From Cheilinus undulatus (lineage: Eukaryota > Chordata > Actinopteri > Labriformes > Labridae), in contig NC_054881.1 in NCBI RefSeq assembly GCF_018320785.1, positions 22,010,275 to 22,074,274 of the forward strand: 64,000 bases of DNA, in the 5' to 3' direction. Of the stretch, positions 48,101-58,838 are shown in pieces (position 1 is the stretch's first letter; each line of letters opens with the position of its first letter). The translations under genes were made by a program, and so were the position numbers. The notes beneath the pieces were generated by a model, which had not been told where the DNA came from, made no database searches, and saw nothing but the letters and a program-made list of their open reading frames with translations.

Positions 48101-51100
48101 CCAGACACAAGGGAGACTTCACATGCAGCAGCAAACATCCAACAGCAAACAATGAACTGACAACAGACAGGAGGAAACACAGAACCTAAATACACAGGGA
48201 GTGATTAGACAAGGAGAGACAGGTGTGGTAAACGAGACTCAGGTGAACCTAGTGAGGGCAGTCACAGGGTGCGTCTCACTTCTCTTATTATAAAGTTTGA
48301 GTCTTTGGCTTGAGTCTTTTCCTTGAGTCTTAGTTCCGCCCACCAAAGACTCATGGAGAGACCGAGGAATCGACGCGGAAGACTGAAGCCATAAGACAGA
48401 TGATTAACCGTCCACGGGACGTTCTTATCTGTGCAGCGTCACTTGAAGCGACGTCAGTTTATGATGACGGTGCCGGCTGATCATCAATCAGCTGATCATC
48501 AATCAGCTGTCAGCAGGCAGAAACAGCTGATTGTGTCTCCATAAATTAACAGATGTTGGCATTTACAGGGATTAGAAAAGCCCTGCATGAAGAGAAACCT
48601 GCAGTAAACATCAGAAGTTTTAAAAGGCTCATGAACTGATGGGCTGGGATTTTAAAAAGTGTTTGAAATAAGCATTTACAGTGAAATATTGAAAATATAT
48701 TTAATAAAATCAATGGTAAAGACTGAATCAGTATAGAATTTATATTTGATTAGTTTTCTGATTCACCTTCAAACATCAAACATGTTTAAAGCTCATAAAA
48801 TCAACAGAATCAGATATAAATCTCCCCTTTCCCCCAAAAAACTGACAACATTTAGAGGATTTTTTCTACATTCGGTCCATCATAACCCTGAATTTAGAAA
48901 AAAGATAGTTGTAGAAGATTATTAAATTATTCTGTCCACCTGATGTAGACCAATTTTAGCCCAATAATAGTGGTTAAAAATATGACCATACAGCGACATC
49001 TTTACAGAGACGTCTTTACAACGACATCCAAATTACATGTTTTCACCTTTCACTTTTCTATTAAATCTAGACGCTGTTTAGACAGAGTGGAGACGTTTTT
49101 AACATCATTGCAACTACTTTTTGATATCAAAAAACATGCGGGCTCTTTCTACCTGCAAATTATTCTTTCTACCTTCACATTATTCAGTGTGAAGGTTGAT
49201 CAGATCTGACACTATCAGACTGATAGAAACTTTATTAATACTGCTATGATTTAAATGTGTTGCTTCTTAAAATCAGACAGACTGCTGCTGTCTGATTTTA
49301 ATTCTCTTCATAATCTAATAAACAGAAATTTCTAAATAGACAATAACACTGAGCAAAAGATATTGACTAAATTAAGGCTATGATGGACTGAGTGTAGAAA
49401 AAAACCCTCTAAATGTTGTCAGTGTTTGGTGGGAAAAGGAAGATTTATATCTGAATCTTTAGATTTTATGAGCTTTTAACATGTTTTGTTTGAAGGTGAA
49501 TCAGAAAACTAATCAAATATTAAACTCCATTGATTCACTCTTTATTATTGATTTTATTATTTATTCTCAATATTTCACTGTAAATGCTTATTTCAAACAC
49601 TTATTTTAAATCCCAGCCCATCAGTTATTGAGCCTTTTAAACTTCTAATGTTTATATTCTGTTTAGAGTCTGTTGAGTTTGTTTATCGTCTGTAATAAAC
49701 TCTGTTTCTCCTCCATCATTTATCTCTGCTGGTGCTGTAAAGTTTCACTGACATCCACTGTGTAGCAGCGTCCAATCAGAGAGAAATATCCAATAAGGGG
49801 GCATGCCTCTGAGTAAAAAGAGTTCTGGGAAGCCTGCTGTGATGTGTCTTTGCTCATCGGTCTTGAAATCTCAGTCCTCGGTCTTATGGCTTGAGTCTTA
49901 AAACCCTGTAAGGGCTTTGGCACAGCCGTCAAGATGGCGGATCGGAAACTACTTCCGGTTCGAGCTAATCCGTAGGATCTGGGACCGATCTATAAGCAAC
50001 TTGGGAAGCGGCTACAGTGGAGGGAAACTGAGGAACAATACAAGAAAAGAAGAATCACAAAAGGTAATCAACTAAACACGGGAACATGATACAACATAAA
50101 GCACAAAATAAACAGAATAAACACAGGGAACACTGGGGAACTCAAGAACACAGTAAATCAAACCTAGACTGTGACACCTATCAAGGGAACATCAAAATGC
50201 ACTTTTAATTATTTTTGCGCATATAATTTGGTATCAGGAGAATCTACAGACCCATAAAATGTGAAATCAGCAAGCCCTTTGTTCATCGTCCACCTATGTC
50301 TGAAAACATGAAATCTGGCAGTCTCTTCAGATTCATGAAAAACAAATTTACTTATATGATTACTAATTAAGACAACTTTAACCACATGGGGTGCTGGACA
50401 AGTCCACTAAACATCCCCCAAACTTTTAATCAACCATCTTTGTAAGACTAGACATCAGAAGGAGCCTTATAACCTCATGTTTGAAATAAAAAAATCTTTT
50501 GGATGTCCTTATGGAACATAAAATATAAAGAAGTGCCTTCTAGAGTGCCAGTCCAGAAGTAAAAATGTGATAAATTTCCCTCTAAGGTGCCCTTTAAGTG
50601 AGTAATACACAACAAAGTGCCCTTTCTTCCTCTGACCAAGCTTCATAAAATCCTAGAGATATGCATCGCTAGCTGAGCGACAACTGCTTCAGTAGTGCAC
50701 TGATTCCTGGATTCTTTTCATTTATTTATTTCAATGTATCTAATCTGGAAAACCCCACTTAGATCAAGAATCTCATTTTCAAGCCTGTCCTGGCCAAGAC
50801 AGTCGGGAGCACATTTAACAGAGTAACAGACATGAATCATAGTGGTTACAAACAGATCAACTGATAGCAAGTCACAGGACAAGGAGTCATTAGTCACAAA
50901 CATCTTCAACCCGATGCGTCCTCCTCTAATCTACTTGTAATAGTATAGTAAAAATGTTTTAATAGACCAGCTCCCCAAGACACAAGTTTTGCTGCAGGAG
51001 TCTTTAGATTGGTAATGAACCTCAGTGCCCCATTGTGTACAGTATCCAAAGATTTAAGGCCTTGAGAGGATACATGTATGTATGAAACATCATCATAATC

Positions 51101-54100
51101 AATCAGAGGCCCAAAAGTGGCAGCAAGAAGCCTTTTCTCTGCAGGTTTCAAAACTAGACAACTCACGCAGAGTTTCCTGTATAATATAAAAGACTTCCTT
51201 GAAGCGACAGAAAGCCTGACGCTGTGTAGGTGTGGACCTCTGAATGGCAGTGTCATCCACATATAAAGGGAACACAGCATATCTGTTCTTATGCTGCTAT
51301 GCATTAAGGACATCCTAGTTGATTCCAACACCCTGACAAGGCTCCTTGGTATAAAGTTCATTTTCACTGATATCCTCACTTGTGAATCTTTGCAATCAAA
51401 TGTCAAAGGTCATCATTCATCTGTTTTATAACAAATATGTAGTAACTTTTTCAATTGGCACTGATTCGAAACCAAACACTGTACAAAGAGAGCACCCTTG
51501 TCTCTGATATACACATTAAAAAAATACTTAATCCCAACCAGGTTTTCCTAACTTTTCCCACATCTTTTTGCGTCCCACTGTGCCCCTAAAACATCCTGAG
51601 TCAGCCAATGGCTGAAAATGATGAGACAAAGTAGTAAAAAAATAACTTAGTTACCATTCTGATGTCGATACACGAGAACTGCAGCGACAATGACAATCAG
51701 TATCACTCCAATACACGAAGTAACGATGACAGCACCATTGTTTCCATCCGGAACACGTATTTCATCTGCAAAAAAGAAGAAGGAAAAGAGTTCCTACATC
51801 AAAACCTCATAAATGTTCACAACACAGGAGTTAAACCTATTCTTTCCTTATTTTTTGACCACTACGGAAATAACCAAATATACCAAAGGCTGGTGTAAAC
51901 TTCCCCTTAGTGGTCAACAATTTGAAAAGCACAACTTTTAAAATAACTTGTTGGTTTAGTAGTTTTAAAGCTTTATATGACTGATGATTTTAATGTTGAA
52001 TTTAACCCCAACTCTCTCAATCTAGCTTTACAACAGTCTGTTGTTCAACAATCTGCCCAACTGTAACACCTGATAACAGTTTGTGCTCTAGGAGAAAAAA
52101 AAAAATCTTTTGCACACTTGTATGCACAAACTCGACAGCCTAGAAATACATCCAGGAAGTCACACGTCAACACCCTGTAATATGTGCAATAAAAGCACTC
52201 CTACATGCTGCCAAAGCTTTTAAAGTCAACCCCAAACACCTACAGTCTCAGCAGTTACAGAGGAAAAAACTGTTTTCAAGAGCTGAATTGCTCATATGTG
52301 ATAAATCCCCTCTTTGTTAGTAATCATGTTTGATCTAGGCTGAGAGGAGAAGCCTCTATTACAATATGAGCACAATAGGAAACTGCAGTGCGTGGGGATA
52401 ACTTCACAAGTGATGATGCTATATTTCCAGTTTTTAGGTAATTGTGCTTCATAACTTTGCCTTTATATGATGTGATTGATTTCATGCTAGATGAGGATGA
52501 CTGGGAAAAGAGAGGCTGTCATTATGGGGGAAAAAACAGTCAAGACAATGACACATATACAGAAAGATACAGGCTTACTTATTGTGTTTGCTGATCATTT
52601 CATTTTCTTGTTTTAGTACAGAGTACATAGAAGAACATAGGGGAAGACTTATGAATAATGACATTTGAAATTCTAAAATTAAAATGAGATATGCAAAACA
52701 AAGCATTTGCTTGGTTGTATTGTACTTAGCTCCGACATTTGACAGTGCTTCTATGTTTATTCTGTAAACAAACATTTTGATGATAAGAATTAATTTGAGG
52801 GCTTTTATCATGGCTAAATTGAGAAACCAGAGTTCATGGTGAACATATCAAAAAATAATCTTGGTTCATAACTCCCTGATGATTAAAGACAAAAAAGCAG
52901 CTAATAGAAGCACAAATCATTCTCTTTTGCTTTGCTATCTGCCCTGAATTACAAAGCATATCATACTTATAATATTCAAGCACTAATAGTCCTATAATGT
53001 TTGGCTTCTTTGTGGAGTTTGCTTGTTTTGTGTCTGATCAGCACCACCCCTCTCTGCTTTATGGAGCACTGTTCTTGTCCTAACCAGGTGTTAATTCAAG
53101 GACCCCCTAAAATCTGATTGGTCACCCCAATTCATATGCTGTTTTCTTTTCAGCTACAAAGGAAATCTTTGATGAAGGCTGTATTCTTTCTTTAAGGATG
53201 GTCAGTCACCTAGCATATCTTAACCTATACTTGATTAGATTTCACCAACTCTAATACACTAAAGTTGAGGTATATCAAAGTGGCCCAGTCATCCTTACTT
53301 GTTTTTCTCCATGTGGCCCTTAGTAAGAAAAGTTTCTACTGCCCTGACCTAAAAAATGCTACTGCAACTTCTGCTGTCTTGTTGAAAAATCTTAAGGAAA
53401 AAGTACCTGGAATCTGAAATGTTGCAGACTGTCCATCGTTTCCAAAGCTGCACGTGTAGTTCATTTTGTCTGATGATGGTACACGAATCTGACTGGTAAC
53501 TCTAAAGAGCTTCTCCGTTGTTGATAAGGTAGTTGTATTGGCAAAGAGTTTCTTCATGTAACCATCCTTCCACATAACAGAGGACTCAGGGTATCCCTCT
53601 GACTGGCAGGTCAGCAGCACACCATCCCCTTTTGGATCTTTCTGGATGTCCTTAGTGACTGCTTTATAAGGTGCTGGGGAAGAATGGAAAGAGAGAAGGC
53701 TTGGTTAGCAATGATTTCGCAGTTATTCATCTCTCAACTGGAAGGCCGGGGTTCAAACTCAAGGTCCTGCAGTCAAAGAGCCTCTTCATCCCTTCCAATT
53801 ACAGGAAACATCACTCCTTCTATTACAGCCCAAGGAGATGGCTTCCCTACCTAGAGTCTTCACCTTACAAGTTCTTTCAACTTCCATTTGCTCCCTGAAC
53901 TGCTTCTTTCAATCCATACCCTCAACTCTTCATCTCTCACCATAACCTTCATCCACCTTCATCCATTTCTCCCTTTCCCTTGTTCTTCTGCCTTCATCCC
54001 TCTAACCCTACCCCAGCCCCTTCCTTCTTTGAACCCTAACCTCATCCCTCAATACCTCAATCTCTATTTACCCCCATCCCCTTCTCCCTCTATCCTCACC

Positions 54101-56624
54101 CCCTGTCCCTTAGTTACATCCCTTAACCTCTCTACCCATACCCCTATCCCTTCCTCCCCTGATTCCTAATCTCATCAATTAATCCCTCAATCCCTATTTT
54201 TAGCCTTCATCCCTTGATCCCTATCCCACATCCCTGCTTTTATAGCCAACCCCCAATCCTCATCCCCCAACCCCTATTCTTAACCTTTATCCCTTGATAC
54301 CCTTCCTCATCCCTTACCTCTATCTCTTAACCCCTACCTTCATCCCTATCTCCATCACCCTTCACCCCTTGAACCTTACCTCCATCCCTTCATCCCTTAA
54401 CCCCTACCTGCATCCTTTAATCACAAATCCCTGTCCTATTCCCATGATCTCTCTCTTTATCCCTCATACCTCCATCTCTACCTTTATCGCTTTATCCCTC
54501 AGTCCTTTTCCTCAGCCCTCATCCCTTAATCATCATCCCTGCATACCTTCTGCACTAATGTATTATTTCAATTCAATACTGTAAAATGGTCTTTGTTTGA
54601 GAACGGGATATTGCACAATAGTAAGACACAAGCACAGACAGTTTGAGGTTTCTTTACAAAATTGAGTAATTTTGTTCTTAGTTTCATTTTCACAATGAGG
54701 AGTACTGTAACTGTCCAGAAATGACCAGATGTTACCAAATGAGGAACCCCTTTCCCAGCACAAAGTTCCTGAAGGCATTACAGAAAATAAAGTTACAAGC
54801 TGTAAAATAGTTTGGCCTAACCTTTCACTGACAATTTTATTTCTTTGTAATCAGCTCCTTCTGATGTCTGCACCACACACTGATACATCCCAGAGTCACT
54901 GATTTGCAAACTGGAGATCTGTAGGAAGACAAAAGGAGAGCATATATCACATTATTTATCCTGTTGCATGTTTCATCCATATTAAGATCAAGGATTGTGC
55001 TGTGCAGTCCCTCATTCTGTTTCTCCAGTGTTTCTGTTTCCCAAACACTGGGGATGCTGGGATTCTGCTGCACAAATTCATACTTATTGAATAATGTGAA
55101 TGGCTAGGGTTATTCATACTTACGCCTGGTTTGTGCTTCTCTGTTAATTTTATGCCCTTGTGGCCAATGCCATCTCGAGTCCCCTCATACTTTTGCGCTG
55201 GTATGTCTGCATCGCTGTGCAATGCTTTACCCAAATGCAACTCATCAGTGTGATTTTATGCCCAGTCTCATTGTCATAGTTCCTGCTTGTTTGTTCACAG
55301 GAAACTATATCAACTAAAACTGAGTGTATCATGTTGGAGTTGGAGCTGATAAATACTGAGCAGCAGTTGGTTATACTGCAGTCATTACAAACAAGAAAAG
55401 AGAGGGGCCATTAGAAGAGAAGGGAAGTATGGCTTGCTGAATCAGCTGGAGCAAAGGATGGGGATTTTTTTGTTTTTCTTTTTCACCTACTGAGAGAGAC
55501 ATGAATGAGAAAATGCACGTCTGATATTTTCAGATTCCGTCAAGAAGAATTAACAAGGTCTGTCACCATTTGCAGCCATTATCTCACAGCAGAGTGCACA
55601 CAATACGCCTGATAACATCTGTATCATTTTGGCACATGGTTACATTTTTGAAGAGGTGCACGTTGGCGTAGGCCTCTGTGAAGGATTCAGGACTACTTGG
55701 ACACAAGGGGAGGCTTTGGTGCTGCTTTAAATTAGAAGTATACATCAGGCTTTAGAGTAATAACACCACTCATTCTGATTTTAGATTATTTAAGTAATAA
55801 AAGAATAACCAAACAAAACTCTACATTTAAGAGAAACATTTACTTATGCTATCAGTCTGGCAGGATAAAAACAATGGTGTACTAATTCAAGAAAACACTG
55901 CAGTTCACAAACCATCCCATTTCCTATACACTCGGGAATTTCACCCTACATTAGAAATTCCCAAAAGGGTGAAAAGAAGACAAGCCCTCACAAGTTAACA
56001 AAACACTAAAAGGAAACTGACGAGAAATAACCCATCACCTAGAAATTAAATGTAAATCAGAACATGCCCCTGCACGTACTTACCTGTAACTTGGCCCAGC
56101 CGTCCTTCACCTCCTCAGTGAGAAGCTTCACTCTGCCCTGATAGTCAGGATCCTGGAACTGTAACTGCTCCTTCCAATTATCCATGCTGTAAATATCCCG
56201 AGGCATGGGAGAGTCCATTCGGAGCCAGGTCACCTTTAGCTCAGCACGAGGAGTGGACAGTTTAGGCTTAAAGCTGCAGCCCAGGACAACATCTCCTCCA
56301 TACTCTGAATCATACTTGGTTTGTCCTGCCTCCACAGTTAACAGGACAGCTGGAAGAAAATACAAAATAATGATAACTTTATATTAATTCAACATATAGC
56401 CACAATATGCATGCTTAGATATATTTGAAATATCAAATTGTGCTCATCAGACCATGTAACTTGCTTGTGCTAGACTTGTATTTCAATTAAAACTAGCAAC
56501 AACTAATTATGCATATTCATAAAACTACACTCTATGTGTTGTATTTCATACATTAAAAATTCTACTTACCCGTTACTGATGGCTGAAACAAAACTAGCAA
56601 CACTAGAAAAAAGTCCAAGTCCAT
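41625..56624 (-). CDS. cd274: PD-L1-like B7 family receptor with cytoplasmic NACHT-like domain
   Basis: PD-L1 is a cell-surface ligand that restrains T cells through PD-1 (family knowledge). Coding exons on the - strand are 56624-56570, 56349-56084, 54918-54822, 53673-53407, 51765-51655, 44739-44689, 44248-44122 and 42108-41625. All junctions are GT-AG and phases agree, giving 1458 nt and 485 residues. Residues 1-18 form a signal peptide. The IgV has Cys43, Trp60 and Cys121 (DSGMYQC) and ends near GADYK, as in PD-L1. The IgC has Cys162 and Cys214, and CQSEGYPESSVMW and TTEKLFRVTSQIR resemble human PD-L1. A helix spans about 240-260. Residues 267-485 are cytoplasmic and end in a P-loop NTPase with GSSGSGKT at 347-354. 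The mammalian tail is only about 30 residues. The neighbour plgrkt supports the identity. The NACHT exons could instead be a separate gene starting at Met269 in exon 7. Confidence 0.8.
42450..42640. repeat. Degenerate ATATC/GTATC-type repeat
   Basis: Irregular repeats of TATCATA, GTATCAT and CATATC, similar to those at 43420-43620 and more weakly at 14150-14270. It lies in the last cd274 intron. Confidence 0.5.
43420..43620. repeat. Degenerate TATTGTATC-type repeat
   Basis: Runs such as TATTGTATC, TATCGTATG and TTATCGTATTGTG, with the pentamer-like unit TATCG much decayed. It lies in the last cd274 intron. Confidence 0.5.
44122..44248 (-). CDS. cd274: cd274 exon 8: region before the NTPase
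   Basis: Acceptor GTGCTCTGCAG, donor GTGAGTC, phase 1 in and 2 out. It encodes SVEENLKAFVKAYYLDLSF and TERPRQYWEAFGMEMLPYSL, a helix-rich piece with aromatic residues. I do not recognise the family, but its place just before a NACHT core suggests the helical lead-in found in NACHT proteins. Confidence 0.75.
44689..44739 (-). CDS. cd274: cd274 exon 7: acidic linker
   Basis: Acceptor TTCCCTACAG, donor GTAAGAG, phase 1 in and out, 51 bases. It encodes LQMSKENEEERTIFNK. The in-frame Met269 could be the start of a separate gene if this exon is not joined to the membrane exon. Confidence 0.65.
45639..45670 (-). CDS. Possible 32-nt alternative exon of cd274
   Basis: A long T-rich tract and CACAG precede it, and GTAAATGG follows. 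After the membrane exon it would read GCRKGSTRNIM, and the next exon would then be entered in another frame and stop as ACK. Inclusion would therefore give a short tail (RHQNGCRKGSTRNIMACK) instead of the NACHT tail. The RKG start recalls the mammalian PD-L1 tail (RKGRMMDV), but the match is too short to trust. Confidence 0.3.
45958..46121. mobile_element. 164-bp hAT-like MITE
   Basis: The ends are CAGAGGTTGAAAG and the complement of CAGAGGTGTGCAAAG. It is flanked by ATTTTCAT (45950-45957) and ATTTTCAC (46122-46129), an 8-bp duplication with one mismatch. The interior is the ACTTTTACTT/AAGTAAAT text of a very common fish repeat. Confidence 0.8.
47965..50176. mobile_element. DNA element (outer) split by a palindromic element
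   Basis: It begins TGTCACATATG and ends ACTGTGACA, short inverted ends. The two parts (47965-48264 and about 50017-50176) read as one A-rich element (AAACACAGAACC, GGGAGTGATTAGACAAGG, then GAGGGAAACTGAGG) of a kind common in fish. Confidence 0.55.
48267..50016. mobile_element. Foldback element with ~290-bp inverted arms
   Basis: Arms 48603-48897 and 49368-49654 are reverse complements at high identity (for example GATTAGTTTTCTGATTCACC against its complement), around a 470-base centre that has its own short hairpin (AAAATCAGACAG). The tips GCGTCTCACTTCTCTTA and, on the opposite strand, GCTTCCCAAGTTGCTTA are similar. There is no transposase. It lies in the cd274 intron before the NACHT exons. 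Confidence 0.65.
50890..51400 (-). mobile_element. LINE reverse transcriptase relic
   Basis: The - strand encodes ATFGPLIDYDDVSYIHVSSQ and LDTVHNGALRFITN, typical of the end of the reverse transcriptase domain of fish LINEs. In another frame the same strand has YVDDTAIQRS, the Y-x-DD catalytic motif. Frameshifts therefore separate the motifs, and the element is dead. It lies in the intron after the cd274 membrane exon. Confidence 0.8.
51655..51765 (-). CDS. cd274: cd274 exon 6: stalk and transmembrane helix
   Basis: Acceptor TTTTTTGCAG, donor GTAACT, phase 1 in and out. Residues 229-265: a short stalk DEIRVPDGNNG, the helix AVIVTSCIGVILIVIVAAVL, then YRHQN as the cytoplasmic stop-transfer. 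The phase 1 end joins in frame to the exon at 44739. Confidence 0.88.
53407..53673 (-). CDS. cd274: cd274 exon 5: IgC domain
   Basis: Acceptor CTTCCCCAG, donor GTACTT, phase 1 in and out, the usual exon form of an Ig C-type domain. Residues 140-228 contain LLTCQSEGYPESSVMW, TTEKLFRVTSQIRVP and MNYTCSFGN. Sites for N-glycosylation are seen at NTT (185) and NYT (211). Confidence 0.93.
53671..53770 (+). repeat. Possible tRNA-derived SINE head
   Basis: GGGGTTCAAACTC (about 53750) is box B-like, and TTGGTTAGCAATG is a weak box A. The start overlaps the IgC exon edge, so the left limit is uncertain. Confidence 0.25.
53885..54560. repeat. Pyrimidine-rich degenerate minisatellite
   Basis: About 675 bases of imperfect units built on CCCTTAACCCCTACCTCATC, almost free of G on the + strand. 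In the cd274 transcript it would be a long purine-rich tract (GGGATGAGG). It lies in the intron between the IgC exon and the second IgV exon. Confidence 0.75.
54822..54918 (-). CDS. cd274: cd274 exon 4: end of IgV domain
   Basis: Acceptor CTTCCTACAG, donor GTTAGG (weak), phase 0 in and 1 out. Residues 108-139 are ISSLQISDSGMYQCVVQ and EGADYKEIKLSVK, the E-F-G strands with the second IgV cysteine. Human PD-L1 has the same GADYK before its G strand. Confidence 0.9.
56084..56349 (-). CDS. cd274: cd274 exon 3: first part of IgV domain
   Basis: Acceptor TTCTTCCAG, donor GTAAGTACG, phase 1 in and 0 out. Residues 19-107 include YGGDVVLGC (B strand Cys43), VTWLRMD (Trp60) and YQGRVKLL, the usual R-V-x-L strand D. 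The domain breaks off after AKLQ, before the F strand. Confidence 0.9.
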
Positions 56625-56630
56625 TGAGAC
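56570..56630 (-). CDS. cd274: cd274 exon 2: signal peptide
   Basis: Acceptor GCCTCAG, six bases of leader, then ATG at 56624. It encodes MDLDFFLVLLVLFQPSVT, a short hydrophobic signal peptide, and ends phase 1 before GTAAGT. Confidence 0.8.
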
Positions 56631-56914
56631 CTGAGGCAGAAAGGAAAGGGATTTTGACAGATGTTGCAATCTTTGTTACCGTCAACAGGAGTCATCACAT
56701 AATGAGGAAAACAAGATGTGAATTCCAGGGTTGCCATTTCACTCGGACGAAGGAATGGCAAGCATGATGAGACAGAAAAAAATGTTTGTAAGAAAAAAAC
56801 ATTGACACTCCTTCTGTAACCATGGCTTGGCTCCAATTCAGCATATTCCTTATTGATTTGACCTTATTGAAAACAACTAACATATTAGAGTGCAGTTTCC
56901 TCATTCTTGTGCTG

Positions 56915-56916
<2 letters not shown>

Positions 56917-56950
<34 letters not shown>
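56917..56950. repeat. (CA)n microsatellite
   Basis: Seventeen CA units, upstream of the cd274 signal-peptide exon. Confidence 0.97.
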
Positions 56951-56951
<1 letters not shown>

Positions 56952-57459
56952 GCTCCCCTGCTTAAGCACACACACATATGAAGTAGTTCTTAAGAAGACA
57001 TCAGGCTTCTGAGTAACACTTTAACAGGATGCAGGCATGGCAGCAAATACATCTGCACGTTGCCTTAGATAAGCCGTTGCTACACTTCTAGTAACCATGT
57101 TGCAAACAAGCTAAACCTGCAAAGCAATGCACCAAAGTATATTCACATCATTGGTTTTCAACTGGGTAAGCCTCAGGGCCCACTAAAACTTTCCTAATGA
57201 AAAATCAAAAACCAAATTTCTAACATTTTTTATAAAATCAATAAAAGGGTAAAACATCCAAGGGAATTACTTTTTATAGGCACTGCATCAGAGTGGCTAG
57301 ACATCATGCAAGTAAAAGCAATATTCATTTTTGGTAATGGGTAAAGAATTTGTGTAGTTATTCATAAATAAAAGCTTTACATCCTATCACATGTTTTAAA
57401 TCAAAAACTGACATTACTGAAACTTAGTGATTGTGACATGTCATTTTTACTGTGAATGC

Positions 57460-57540
57460 ATATCAGTTACAAATATTGGTCATCGGTCTCAAGAACTTCT
57501 AATAACCACTATCAGTATAAGCCCTGAAAAATCAGTAAAG
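57460..57540 (+). repeat. Copy of the right end of the window-start repeat
   Basis: Resembles 700-790 in ATATTGGTCATC, CTAATAA and GCCCTGAAAA. An hAT-like start (CATTGGTTTTCAACTGG) lies further left near 57149. Confidence 0.4.
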
Positions 57541-58722
57541 GTCTGGTGTGGACTTTAGATGGCACCTAACATAACTGAACAAAGAGAGAATAACAAACAT
57601 GTTTAAGCACATCATCACAGAAGCAAGGACTTCTCGATTATGGCGAATCTCATGATCACGTTTCTTTTGATTGTACTAAGATTGTGAGAAACAACTCGTT
57701 GATTTTATGTCCGCATCACGTGCTTCAGTCAAAAGTTAAACACTCCAAGCACTTTGAATTTTGAACACTTTGGAAAAATGAGCAAAGAACAATAAGAATA
57801 AAACCATTAATATTAAAAAAACATGAAAACAACAAATTAGTAAAAAAGGATGGACAAAGAGAACACAAAACGTGCAGCACAGTAGTTGTTTAGTCACAAT
57901 AATCTAATTTTCAGGATTGTCAGAGGCCATAATCCTGAATGAAACTGATTATCAATCATTTCTTAACATTACCAGAAGCCCTATATGGACATACAGTAGC
58001 CTACATGAATATACTTTTACTCTGCTGTTTGAGGTAAAATGTACATTTTGGTTGTTTATCTAAGGATTTGAGGATAACAACATACAATTATGGAAAAACC
58101 CGTTTGCTATAGCAAGATAATGACACAACTGAGTCAATATCAAAAGAAAACATCCAGAATGTAAATGCTATCATGACAAAGCAAAGCACAACCCACCAGT
58201 TACATGGAACTTGGAAATTCAAACCTCAAAGTATTTCCACTTATTACATGGTGAAAAGTGCCATAAAAAGCACATTAATTATTGTTCTGCTTTGGTTCCC
58301 ACGGTGCTGAAATTGCAAAAGCAGTCCTGCAGAACATCATCAATATACTGTAGGTTTGATGTCTATTTATTTGTCTCACTCTGTCTCACAATACCAATAA
58401 AATAAGTACTTGAAAGAAGTTAATGTAAGTTAGGTTCACATTAATGATTTAAAAACTGTAGAAACTGTAGTGTTCTGTCAACAACACTGCTAAATTCATT
58501 ATCAAATAGGAAACATTCCTACATTAAAGATAGGCTTCCTTTTCCTATACATATAGGGAAAGAAAAGTTATCTAAATAAATAAATCACACCGAAACAAAA
58601 GCAAGCTCTTAAAACGAGTCAAACATAACTTACAGAAGTAGTAGCTAATAACAAGGCGAATTTTAACAACAGTGTGCATTCAGCTTTGGGCTGTTATGCC
58701 CCAGCTACTGAGGCATTCCTAC

Positions 58723-58820
58723 CTGCTGTTCATGAAAAAAGCCCGTTGTGATTTCATTAGCTGTATCCTCCTTCCTCAAACTCATCGGCCGCTCTGAAGT
58801 CTTTATTTGCTGCCTGTATT
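58723..58820 (-). other. cd274: Putative first exon of cd274 (5' UTR)
   Basis: Inferred from a donor CAG/GTAGGA (exon end 58723) and from the acceptor GCCTCAG in front of the ATG exon at 56630. The transcription start is a guess. An upstream ATG at 58785 is in frame, without stops, with the signal-peptide ATG after splicing and would add 23 residues; its context (CCG before ATG) is poor, so I keep the start at 56624. Confidence 0.4.
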
Positions 58821-58838
58821 GTTTATGTAGATGTGGGT

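Noticed and set aside
53885-54560. Interstitial telomere repeat
   Set aside because: CCCTAACC-like words occur, but the units are mostly CATCCCTT and CCCCTACC with no regular TTAGGG period.
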